Origin: an uncultured Spirochaetaceae bacterium
GTDB lineage: Bacteria > Spirochaetota > Spirochaetia > Sphaerochaetales > Sphaerochaetaceae
Direction: 5' to 3'
Assembly: GCA_944390015.1 (NCBI GenBank)
Contig: CALXOL010000008.1
Coordinates: 1 to 64,000, forward strand
DNA: 64,000 nucleotides
This document shows, piece by piece, positions 1 to 7,399 of this stretch. Numbering within the stretch: the stretch's first letter is position 1; every line of letters starts with the position of its first letter. The translations under genes and the position numbers were made by a program. Under the pieces are notes generated by a model. The model did no database searches and had not been told where the DNA came from. It saw only the letters and a list, made by a program, of their open reading frames with translations.

Positions 1-108
1 ACACCAGTAGAAACTACAACACCAGTAGAAACTACAACACCAGTAGAAACTACAACACCAGTAGAAACTACAACACCAGTAGAAACTACAACACCGGTAG
101 AGACTACA
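1..108 (+). repeat. 18-bp in-frame tandem repeat (TPVETT)
   Basis: Five identical 18-bp copies (1-90, unit acaccagtagaaactaca) are followed by a sixth with two substitutions (91-108). The period is a multiple of three, so copy-number change would lengthen or shorten the linker without breaking the frame. The array probably continues upstream of base 1. Confidence 0.95.
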
Positions 109-573
109 ATATCAGCAGAAAATTCAACACCAGAGGATGATGAACAAGACTACATCATAGAAAGTGAAAGAATACCTTTGGAATATACTTTCTTTGACAT
201 GAATGAGTTTCTCGCTCCTGGGCTGCCCCTCATGATAGACATGGGTTCAGCCTCCTGCGGGCCATGCCTAACGATGAAGAGTGATCTAGAGGCATTCTAT
301 AACGAGAGTTATGGAAAGGTTACTGTACGCTATGCGGATATCTGGAAAGATCCATCTTTGAGCGGAGGTTTTCCTGCTTTGGCTGTTCCAGTACAGTATT
401 TCTTCAACCCTGATGGCACACCATATAATCCATCAGAGGAAGTTTTAAGCCAGATCGGATTTTCCCTTTACTCACTTAGAGAGACAGGAGAGCACGTACT
501 TACAGGACATTATGGAATACTGACAAAAGATCAGATGTACATGATTTTCCGCGATATGGGAGTTGACTTATGA
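1..573 (+). CDS. Thioredoxin-like protein, 5' end outside the window
   Basis: The reading frame is open from base 1, so the gene starts upstream. The visible N-terminus is six TPVETT units, then an acidic linker, then a thioredoxin-like domain of about 130 residues with the redox motif SCGPC (near bases 250-267) and a cis-Pro-like stretch LAVPVQYFF. Thioredoxin-fold proteins exchange disulfides; the Thr/Pro repeat linker suggests an exported or surface-tethered form, but the signal peptide is not visible. The stop overlaps the start of the CcdA-type gene by four bases (ATGA), so the two are translationally coupled, and CcdA proteins commonly feed electrons to extracytoplasmic thioredoxins. 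That partnership is inference from context. Confidence 0.8.
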   Translation, partial: TPVETTTPVETTTPVETTTPVETTTPVETTTPVETTISAENSTPEDDEQDYIIESERIPLEYTFFDMNEFLAPGLPLMIDMGSASCGPCLTMKSDLEAFYNESYGKVTVRYADIWKDPSLSGGFPALAVPVQYFFNPDGTPYNPSEEVLSQIGFSLYSLRETGEHVLTGHYGILTKDQMYMIFRDMGVDL

Positions 574-1247
574 TAGAATCCGCATTAGAGAATTTCTCAC
601 ACCTCATCGGAGAGCCTTCAGCGCTCTCTCTTTTAATTGCATTCATATCTGGGGCACTGACATCGATCCTTCCATGCTCTCTTTCATCCCTTCCTCTGAT
701 AATCCTATACGTCTCAGGTGGAGCAAAGGACAGAAAGAGCGCACTTAAGTACTCCATTACCTTCGCTATTGGTTCAAGCATCACATTCGTTGTAATGGGA
801 ATCATAATAACAGCAATTGGTGGAATGCTCAGTCAGGCTGGCTCCTGGTATTACCTGCTTCTTGGTGCGATAATGGTCTTATTAAGTCTTCAATGCTTTG
901 GAGTGATAAACATAATCCCGGCGACAAACCTTGTTGCAAAGAACAAGAAGAGAGGATTCATCGGGGCGTTCATCACAGGAATACTATCCGCAATCTTCTC
1001 TTCCCCCTGCTCCACTCCGGTACTGATAGCGCTTCTCTTATCGCTCTCTGTCGGTTCAGACACGCTATATTCCATCCTGATGCTATTGCTATACAGCATC
1101 GGATACAGCCTGCTTTCCGTCATAATAGGAACAGCACTTGGAGCTGTGAAGGAATTAAAAAAAGGAGTACTGCCCCAAGTTGCGAATATCGTACTCGGGC
1201 TGCTAATACTCCTTTTAGCACTATATATGTTCTACTTGGGCTTTTAA
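570..1247 (+). CDS. CcdA/DsbD-type transmembrane electron-transfer protein
   Basis: A 225-residue, very hydrophobic protein with about six membrane segments. Two Pro-Cys motifs (ILPCSLSSLP near residue 36 and SSPCSTPVL near residue 147) match the paired membrane cysteines of the CcdA/DsbD family, which carry reducing equivalents from cytoplasmic thioredoxin across the membrane. The length is normal for stand-alone CcdA. The start overlaps the stop of the thioredoxin-like gene by four bases, pointing to that protein as its partner. Its 3' end overlaps the convergent YhhN-family gene by four bases. The partner and the final substrate are inferred. Confidence 0.8.
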   Translation: MIESALENFSHLIGEPSALSLLIAFISGALTSILPCSLSSLPLIILYVSGGAKDRKSALKYSITFAIGSSITFVVMGIIITAIGGMLSQAGSWYYLLLGAIMVLLSLQCFGVINIIPATNLVAKNKKRGFIGAFITGILSAIFSSPCSTPVLIALLLSLSVGSDTLYSILMLLLYSIGYSLLSVIIGTALGAVKELKKGVLPQVANIVLGLLILLLALYMFYLGF

Positions 1248-1918
1248 AGCGCCATGACATCCAGAAGAGATATTGAAGAAAGGAGAAGGATGTTAGCTCC
1301 GATATAGGTAATCATTATCAATAGATCATCATCCCTCTTTTCTTCCTCTCCTGTATCCTTCGTCTGCCTTATGATTACAAGAGCATCTGAGAATGCAAAT
1401 GATAGAGTTCCAGCTACGGCAATCATCTTAGCAATCCAGTTTCCTCCGAAATTTGCAGCACCAACAGCGATTCCTAAAATCATGACGATGGATGCATAAA
1501 CGATATAGAGCGTTGAATTAGGCTTTGCATCCTTTATCTCCTGCTCAAAGAGGAAGATGTAGATAAACGCCCAGATTCCTATGAATAGGACTCCCATGGA
1601 GAGACTGAAGCCTCTCATCATGAAGAAAATCGCATAAAGAACATGACCGATGGAGAATGATATGCCACCGAGCATGAACGTGTTTTTCTTCTCCAGTTCT
1701 AAAAGAAGATCACCTAACGTATAGAAGATCAGAGCCGTCATTAAGAGACCCCTGTTGGGAACAATGAGACCAAAGCTCTCCGTAAAGACAAGGAAAGCAA
1801 GATAGAGGTAAGGAATGATGAATACCTTACTTATTGATTTCACGTACCTATTCTGCTTCTTTATCGCAATCAGGTGTACTGCTATAACTAGTATTGCTAT
1901 CAATATATAAATCGCCAT
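1244..1918 (-). CDS. YhhN family membrane protein (lysoplasmalogenase-like)
   Basis: A 224-residue protein with about eight membrane helices. The segment ALIFYTLGDLLLELEKKNTF followed by GGISFSIGHVLYAIFF fits the YhhN/TMEM86 pattern (small-residue-GD-LL, then G-x-x-x-F-x-x-x-H). Characterised members hydrolyse the vinyl-ether bond of lysoplasmalogens, and plasmalogens are known in anaerobic spirochaetes; that function here is inference from family. It is a single gene convergent with the ccdA-like gene. Confidence 0.65.
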   Translation of the reverse strand: MAIYILIAILVIAVHLIAIKKQNRYVKSISKVFIIPYLYLAFLVFTESFGLIVPNRGLLMTALIFYTLGDLLLELEKKNTFMLGGISFSIGHVLYAIFFMMRGFSLSMGVLFIGIWAFIYIFLFEQEIKDAKPNSTLYIVYASIVMILGIAVGAANFGGNWIAKMIAVAGTLSFAFSDALVIIRQTKDTGEEEKRDDDLLIMITYIGANILLLSSISLLDVMAL

Positions 1919-2000
1919 GGATAACTCCTGCTACTTAGTATAACAGCAATCGAGGGAAAATGTTTCATATTTTTCCTCAGCTGCAAAAGAAAATATTTAT

Positions 2001-2029
2001 TTGACAACTTTAGAAATAGGCCTTAGGCT
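2001..2029 (+). promoter_or_regulatory. Sigma70-like promoter for the small RNA
   Basis: A perfect TTGACA (2001-2006) is followed after 17 bases by TAGGCT (2024-2029), which matches TATAAT at three positions including the conserved TA and final T. No protein gene follows on this strand before the terminator at 2126-2160, so the promoter appears to serve a non-coding transcript. Confidence 0.5.
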
Positions 2030-2035
2030 ATAAAT

Positions 2036-2160
2036 AGATGAAATAAGTTCTTGTTTTCCTTTGCTAAAGAAAGAGCAAAGGCAATCCCCAAAGGAGAGGG
2101 ATAGTCCCTCTGCCTCCTCAAGATAGAACCCGCGGGCTGTCAGTTCACGGGTTCTTTTTT
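2036..2160 (+). ncRNA. Candidate small RNA of about 125 nt, family unknown
   Basis: The stretch lies between two minus-strand genes, preceded by a promoter-like sequence and ended by an intrinsic terminator. Three hairpins can be drawn: a perfect 8-bp stem CCTTTGCT/AGCAAAGG (2058-2065 with 2074-2081), a stem GAGGGA/TCCCTC closed by a 3-nt loop (2096-2101 with 2105-2110, extendable by GGAG/CTCC), and the terminator. It lacks the signatures of SRP RNA, RNase P RNA or tmRNA, and I cannot assign it to a family. The start is placed from the promoter and is approximate. Confidence 0.5.
2126..2160 (+). terminator. Rho-independent terminator
   Basis: Stem GAACCCG/CGGGTTC (2126-2132 with 2148-2154) is followed by six T (2155-2160). 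It ends the candidate small RNA. It abuts the Fic stop codon on the other strand, where the following bases are not T-rich, so it is oriented for the plus strand. Confidence 0.8.
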
Positions 2161-2929
2161 ATTCTGTGACGAGTGGGATTACCGCTTCTTCCAGTACGTC
2201 TATAAGCGGTTGATAGTCCCCGTCTATGGCTGCTATGTTTCCCTCCAGGTATCTGTCAGGATCTGTTGCGGACCATATGATATCATAACCGGCCTTACGT
2301 GCAAGATCGGTGAAGAAATAACGCGTAGTGCGTCCATTACCGTCCATGAATGGATGAAGTGCTTCCATCTCCCCCATGAAGTATGCGAGCTCGTTTATGA
2401 ATTCATCGATATCATCAAGTCCTTTTAAGAACTTCATGTTTCTAAGCTTATCGAAGATATCAGAGGACATCTTATCCAGATATATGCTTTTACAGTATTC
2501 GCTCCTTTTACTCTCATCCTTATTCCTGATCATTCCCGCAGAGGGATAGATATCACCGAAAATCCTGTTATGAAGTGCTTTAAGGTAATCAAAAGTGAAT
2601 CCCATATCAAGCGGATTAAGGAAAAGATCCGATATCCTTACTGAGGAAAGGAATATCTCTATCTTCTTAAGTTCCGCACGATCTTTTATATTGAAATAGT
2701 TCACTAGGCATCTTGAGCCTGGATATCTTCCAATCTCATCGAATGAGGCATCGTATTTAACATCAAGACCATGCGCCGAAATAAAGGAGGAGACTACATC
2801 ATCCGCACTCTCATCCCCCTCTAGAATCTTTCTCAGAACCTCTTCATCCATCTCGGGAAAATCGATTCCGTCGAAATCATACCCGAACTTAAGATAATTT
2901 ATGCATCCCTCTATAAGGGCTTCTTTCAT
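2159..2929 (-). CDS. Fic/DOC protein with VbhA-like N-terminal segment
   Basis: A 256-residue protein carrying the complete Fic motif HPFMDGNGRTTR (catalytic His at residue 192). Fic enzymes transfer AMP, or sometimes other groups, from nucleotides to hydroxyl side chains. Residues 1-60, with an early EALIEG helix and a GDESADDVVSSFI stretch, resemble VbhA-type antitoxins; the E-G part of the inhibitory motif is present but the upstream Ser/Thr is not obvious. The start was set at the ATG at 2929, which has GGAAGGAG four bases upstream; a TTG at 2944 is also in frame but lacks such a site. It is probably a self-inhibited AMPylator or toxin; the target is unknown. Confidence 0.8.
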   Translation of the reverse strand: MKEALIEGCINYLKFGYDFDGIDFPEMDEEVLRKILEGDESADDVVSSFISAHGLDVKYDASFDEIGRYPGSRCLVNYFNIKDRAELKKIEIFLSSVRISDLFLNPLDMGFTFDYLKALHNRIFGDIYPSAGMIRNKDESKRSEYCKSIYLDKMSSDIFDKLRNMKFLKGLDDIDEFINELAYFMGEMEALHPFMDGNGRTTRYFFTDLARKAGYDIIWSATDPDRYLEGNIAAIDGDYQPLIDVLEEAVIPLVTE

Positions 2930-3066
2930 CCTACTCCTTCCCAAGGTGACAGAAAATCAATCACCATCTCTTTTTAGCTTGGCTTATGATATCATAATCA
3001 AAATCACAGCTCAAGGCTAACTATTAAAAGAGAAAAGATTGATCGAAATCAGGCTATTTTATAATC

Positions 3067-3276
3067 ATGACAATAATAAGATTGATTAAAAATAGGCAAG
3101 TTAGAATTACTCTTACAGATGCTGAAATGCAGAGGGTTTATGAAGAAGTAAAAACAAAAGATATACTATCTTTTATAAATGAGAAATTAAAACATGAACA
3201 TAATGAAATATATGAGAATGAAGTAAAAAAGGAAGCATTTATTTCTTCTTTTTTTAAGTATATTAATTCATTATGA
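3067..3276 (+). CDS. Small AT-rich hypothetical protein, possibly frameshifted
   Basis: A 69-residue, Lys/Glu-rich protein with no recognised domain. The DNA is clearly more AT-rich than the flanking chromosome, like the adjacent DUF262 gene. It ends just after a run of seven T, and the next reading frame stays open for about 48 more codons, so this may be the first half of a longer broken gene. Its position between the Fic gene and the restriction-type gene suggests an accessory-island component. No function can be assigned. Confidence 0.35.
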   Translation: MTIIRLIKNRQVRITLTDAEMQRVYEEVKTKDILSFINEKLKHEHNEIYENEVKKEAFISSFFKYINSL

Positions 3277-3418
3277 CAGCACTGAGGATGAAGAAATTTC
3301 CAGTATCACTTTAAAAGATTTAGATCTCACAAAATGTGACAAGCAGAGATACAGTAAATCGCTAAAAGCACAGGGATATAAGTTATTAGATATGGAAATG
3401 CTGTTAATTTGCTTATAG
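3275..3418 (+). pseudogene. Probable remnant continuing the 3067 ORF in another frame
   Basis: Frame 2 is open across this stretch and encodes a plausible charged tail (starting DSTEDEEISS, ending MEMLLICL) with no start codon of its own in a good context. Together with the T7 run at about 3249-3255 this looks like the 3' half of a gene whose 5' half is at 3067-3276. The reconstruction is inference; resequencing or a homologue would settle it. Confidence 0.3.
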
Positions 3419-3474
3419 AATATGTATATATGAACTACTATAGAAATTGATAATCAAACAAAAAGGAGCAAAAA

Positions 3475-5556
3475 ATGGAAACATATAAAATAGAACCCCT
3501 GGCGCTAGATAAATTCATAAACGATAAAAACTATAAACTTCCTAGATATCAAAGAAAAGACACCTGGAAAAAGGATCAGTACTTTAAACTTTGTGTAAGC
3601 TTATTTCAAGGGTATCCTATCGGCGTCAGCATTGTAAATGCTAAAGATGGAACCTATTGGCTCCTTGATGGAAGGCAACGCAGAACCTGCCTAAAAAAAC
3701 TTGCAGAAGAACCCGCTACCGTATATGAATGGGCTAGAAAATTTTGTAAATTTAAATTCTCTTCAGATGTTTTAGATGTGAAAGAAAAGTTTTACTGCGA
3801 AGTAAAAAAATATTTAGGATCAGATATCGAGGACGAAGAACTCACAGAAGACAATGAAAACGAGGTTGAGAATACAGAAACCACTTCTTTAGATTTTGAT
3901 GATGGGAATGAAATTTTCAAAAATCTTAGTAAGCTATTGGATTATATCCTGATGGTACACCCTGGGAATACATCTGATAATGCATGGTTTAAAGCTTTTA
4001 ATTTTAAGGATTATTTTAGGCCTAAAAACATCTCTTATTTACAACAAAACATTAATAATCCTTCGCAATATGACATAAATCAATTTGAATTATGCAAATT
4101 CATACGTGATTCATATGAAGAAGTATATGATAGGGAAACGCATCAATTATCTATAGCAAATTTTATTTTATATATTGAAAAAAAATGGGATTTTAAAGGT
4201 GAAGAAGGATCTCAAGAAGAAAAAAAGAATAAAAAAGCTTTTGAACAAAAAGTCTTAAATGAGGTAAAGGATAAAATTCTAGATTCCTATTCTGCTATTA
4301 ATGAACTTGACAATGTATTAAGCAATGCTCGTATTGGAATGATTTATTTATCAAACGCCTCAACATTAGATGCTCAAAATATTTTTAGTAGAATTAACAA
4401 AGAAGGAACACAATTGAGTGCTTCTGAACTATTATCAGCAAAACCATATTGGAATATTAATGTAAGTTTAAACTCCAATGATAAACAAAAAATTAGAATC
4501 TTATATAAAAAACTGAATATTGATTTTGATGAACAAGGAGTAAGATGGGATATTCCAGCGACATTAGTTTCTCAAATAGACTCAAAGAATCATTTGTTCT
4601 ATTCTTCCAGTAATACAGAGGATAATGATATAAAATTTGATGTAAACGAAATCACTACAGGATTCAAACTTTTAAGTGCTTGCAAAGTAAAGGGAATCTC
4701 CAAAATATCACTTGACAAATTAGAAGAACCTGGAATTTTGCAATGGGAAGACAATCTTGAATCATTTATAGACCAAATGAGACAAATGATTGGAACTATT
4801 TTTGCTAAAATTCCAGAATTTCAAACGCTAAAGTTATGGAATAAGAATATACATCAACTATTAGGAGATGCCCCTACTTTCGAGTTATTATCTGTTGCAT
4901 ATGACTTTTATTCAAAGTTTCAAGATGACATGATAGAAGGAAACACTCGATTAAAGGAGTTTATATCAAATACAAAAAACCATTTTGATCGGTTAGTGTT
5001 TGAAAAAGTAACAGGAAAATGGAAAGGTTCTAGTGATTCATTGTTTGCTAGAAATGTTTCGGATCTTTATATTGCCTCAAGACGAGCACCTATAACATCA
5101 GAAGAGAATCAAGCATGGGAAAGAATGATTGAAGGGGCTATTGCGGGTAAAATTGATAATCAAGAAGTAAAACAGGAAAACATGGAAGTTTTATTATATT
5201 ATGAAAAAATGCTTTCTCAAGAGCACCCTTGGCAGGGGGATATAGCTTTTGATATTGATCATATATACCCACAATCTAATTTTAAAGCAAATGGAAACAT
5301 GAACCAAACTTTATGCAATGCATTAGGCAATCTTGCAATTTTGCCGAAATCAATTAATGAATCAAAAAAAGAAAAACTTTTGAAAGATGTAAAAGATGGA
5401 ATAAAACAAAAATTGTCCTATTATGAACAAATTCAAAATAATGATTTTGAAAAATATTCAAAACCTGAAAACTTTGAAAATCTTATTCTTGTAAGAAGTG
5501 ATACATACAAACAAATTCTTGTAGATTATCGTATCTCCTACTTGAAAAAAAGTTAG
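3475..5556 (+). CDS. DUF262/HNH (GmrSD-like) type IV restriction protein
   Basis: A 693-residue protein. The N-terminus has the DUF262 ParB-like nuclease features PRYQRKDTW (residues 23-31) and DGRQRR (65-70), which in this family bind or hydrolyse NTP. The C-terminus has an HNH/DUF1524-type centre, DIDHIYPQS (593-601), followed by N-rich LCNALGNLAILPKSINESKK. This arrangement matches single-chain relatives of GmrSD, BrxU and SspE, which cut phage DNA carrying modified bases or act beside DNA-modification defence systems. AGGAG precedes the ATG. The gene is markedly AT-rich with different codon use from its neighbours, suggesting horizontal transfer. No partner modification genes are visible. 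Modified-DNA targeting is inference from the family. Confidence 0.8.
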   Translation: METYKIEPLALDKFINDKNYKLPRYQRKDTWKKDQYFKLCVSLFQGYPIGVSIVNAKDGTYWLLDGRQRRTCLKKLAEEPATVYEWARKFCKFKFSSDVLDVKEKFYCEVKKYLGSDIEDEELTEDNENEVENTETTSLDFDDGNEIFKNLSKLLDYILMVHPGNTSDNAWFKAFNFKDYFRPKNISYLQQNINNPSQYDINQFELCKFIRDSYEEVYDRETHQLSIANFILYIEKKWDFKGEEGSQEEKKNKKAFEQKVLNEVKDKILDSYSAINELDNVLSNARIGMIYLSNASTLDAQNIFSRINKEGTQLSASELLSAKPYWNINVSLNSNDKQKIRILYKKLNIDFDEQGVRWDIPATLVSQIDSKNHLFYSSSNTEDNDIKFDVNEITTGFKLLSACKVKGISKISLDKLEEPGILQWEDNLESFIDQMRQMIGTIFAKIPEFQTLKLWNKNIHQLLGDAPTFELLSVAYDFYSKFQDDMIEGNTRLKEFISNTKNHFDRLVFEKVTGKWKGSSDSLFARNVSDLYIASRRAPITSEENQAWERMIEGAIAGKIDNQEVKQENMEVLLYYEKMLSQEHPWQGDIAFDIDHIYPQSNFKANGNMNQTLCNALGNLAILPKSINESKKEKLLKDVKDGIKQKLSYYEQIQNNDFEKYSKPENFENLILVRSDTYKQILVDYRISYLKKS

Positions 5557-5951
5557 TAAAATTAGGTGCTGTTGTATTGCGCAGAAACAATAGGAAGGTA
5601 AATAAATCCTTACAATAAAAGTGCCCATTGGGAATCGACCCCTCTGAGTGCCATGGCAGAATGATGTTTGAGGACATATCTATCATGAAAAAGCTTAACA
5701 CGAAACAGAGTTTTATGCTCTATTCCTTTCCCCTATACAAGGAGGAGAAGGAGAAAAATAGTGAACTCAGCTTTTGTGGATATGTACAAACACCTTTGGA
5801 AAGTCATCAACAAAACGATTGGGATCAATTGCTAACAATCAAAAATCCAGGTTTTATAACAAATTGAATAGAGATTCTTGAATTTACAGAGAGACACAAA
5901 TAGAGGCTGTATCAAAAGCCTAGACTTTTGCAAAACAGCCCCTTTTTCTCT
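5557..5951. other. Gene-free stretch after the restriction gene
   Basis: About 395 bases without a convincing gene. Short open frames exist on both strands but show no domain or good ribosome-binding site. The only clear element is the hairpin terminator near its right end. The stretch may be decayed mobile DNA at the island border, but no inverted or direct terminal repeats were found to prove it. Confidence 0.4.
5904..5950 (+). terminator. Hairpin terminator at the island border
   Basis: A nested stem GGCTGT/ACAGCC (5905-5910 with 5935-5940) enclosing AAAAG/CTTTT is followed by CCTTTTT. Hairpins of this form are common at ends of insertion sequences and at convergent gene junctions. Here it would stop plus-strand transcription before the convergent serine hydrolase gene. 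Confidence 0.65.
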
Positions 5952-7343
5952 TTAGCCGAGATTTCCTGTAAGAACTCCGCTATATCCATCGAACATCAGC
6001 TCTCCGAAGAGACGCATCCTCATGGAAATCCGCTCTCCTTTGATGCCAATCTCAAAGGTAAGTCCGCCCTGGCATTCCCCGATGAACTGCACCCATATGG
6101 ATATCGTTCCATCCTCGTTGAAGGATGCACTGGAAAGTGCAGGAGATGATGATTTCTCCATAAGCTCTATAAGCTTGTTCTTACCAAAAAGGAATGGATA
6201 GCTTTCCTCTCTGCCATCCTTCTTCAATGAAAGAATGCCACCCATTTCATCAAAAGAGATGGAAACATCTTCCACTTTGATACTGTTCTCATCCATTACA
6301 AAATGCATCGAAGAAAGTGCGCATTTTCCTTTATTAAACAGGGAAAGCACGTGCCTCTCTTTCTTCTCGCATTCATCCGAAGGATCAATTGACTCTGATA
6401 GCTCCAACAGCTTTTTAAGGATTATAGATGAATAAGAGTCATATACCTGGGTATCTGCGGTAGTAACGAACACCAGATCCTTTTCAGGAACTGCAAGTGC
6501 GAACTGACCGCCAAGCCCTACGAATGCATATGCTCCACCTCCTACGCACCATATCTGGTAGCCATAGCCCATGCGTCGCTCCCTCATGTTGCTTAAGGAT
6601 GCGATTGTGGTATCGGAAAGAGGACTTGCTGCCTCAGCTAGGTAAGAGCTATCTATGATACCAAGCCCGCCCTCTTTTACAAGATAGATGAGCTTTAGAA
6701 GATCAAGAGGTCTCATCATAAGCCCAGAGCCACCCTGAGGATTACCGGCTCTGTCGTGAAGAATATACGTATTCTCAGAGAAGCCTAGAGGAGAGAAAAG
6801 ATTCTCATTCATGAAAGACATGTAATCCTTACCGCTTATCTTCTCTATTATCTTAGCAAGTACCGTAGCGGCTCCCGTATCATAGGAGAAGAACGTATCT
6901 TCATCATGATCGGCTTTTTCAGTGAAGAATGATAAAATCCAATCATCTGGATATGTACTTACATTGTTTCCGTTCCTCACTCCGTTCTTGTAGCATGTCT
7001 TACTGAAAGGACTCTTCATCATCAGAAGATTTCTTATACTCGTCCTCTTTACCCTATCATCAGTTTTTTCCGTTATATACTCAGGAAAAATCGATGAGAG
7101 TTTATCATCCAAGGATAGTAGCCCTTTTTTCAGAAGGATTCCGATACCAAGGGCGTTAATGCTCTTTGTAACGCTGTACATCCTATGAAGCGTATCACGA
7201 TTAAAGGGCTGGTAATAACTCTCTGTTATGACCTCATCCTTATAGGCAATCAGAAGGCTGTGGATGGCAATGCCTTCACTATCGAAAAAATCGAGGGCCT
7301 CTTCGGCCTTTCTGTTAGATGTGTTTCTAATTTTTAATTTCAT
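5952..7343 (-). CDS. Serine hydrolase, beta-lactamase/class C PBP-like
   Basis: A 463-residue protein with the nucleophile motif SVTK in MYSVTKSINALG, typical of the beta-lactamase-related superfamily (esterases, DD-peptidases and class C beta-lactamases). A YDTGAA segment sits where the Y-x-N motif is expected, so the Asn is replaced; this favours an esterase or peptidase over a true beta-lactamase. No signal peptide is visible, suggesting a cytoplasmic location. The ATG at 7343 was preferred because upstream in-frame starts fall within or beyond the terminator of the preceding gene. It is 56 bases downstream of the solute-binding protein gene and probably receives only read-through. Confidence 0.7.
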   Translation of the reverse strand: MKLKIRNTSNRKAEEALDFFDSEGIAIHSLLIAYKDEVITESYYQPFNRDTLHRMYSVTKSINALGIGILLKKGLLSLDDKLSSIFPEYITEKTDDRVKRTSIRNLLMMKSPFSKTCYKNGVRNGNNVSTYPDDWILSFFTEKADHDEDTFFSYDTGAATVLAKIIEKISGKDYMSFMNENLFSPLGFSENTYILHDRAGNPQGGSGLMMRPLDLLKLIYLVKEGGLGIIDSSYLAEAASPLSDTTIASLSNMRERRMGYGYQIWCVGGGAYAFVGLGGQFALAVPEKDLVFVTTADTQVYDSYSSIILKKLLELSESIDPSDECEKKERHVLSLFNKGKCALSSMHFVMDENSIKVEDVSISFDEMGGILSLKKDGREESYPFLFGKNKLIELMEKSSSPALSSASFNEDGTISIWVQFIGECQGGLTFEIGIKGERISMRMRLFGELMFDGYSGVLTGNLG

Positions 7344-7359
7344 GGCTTTATAAAACATA

Positions 7360-7380
7360 AGGCCAGCACAAGGCTGGCCT
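7360..7380 (-). terminator. Hairpin terminator of the solute-binding protein gene
   Basis: An eight-base perfect stem (AGGCCAGC with GCTGGCCT on the minus strand) around a 5-nt loop, followed by TATGTTTT. It lies between the stop at 7400 and the next start at 7343. Confidence 0.7.
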
Positions 7381-7399
7381 GTTATGAAACTTAATAAGT

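Noticed and set aside
5628-5867. 79-codon plus-strand open frame
   Set aside because: No ribosome-binding site, no domain, and composition not like the coding regions nearby.
5952-7343. Class C beta-lactamase resistance gene
   Set aside because: No signal peptide and the Y-x-N motif is changed to YDT, so an esterase or peptidase-like role is more likely.
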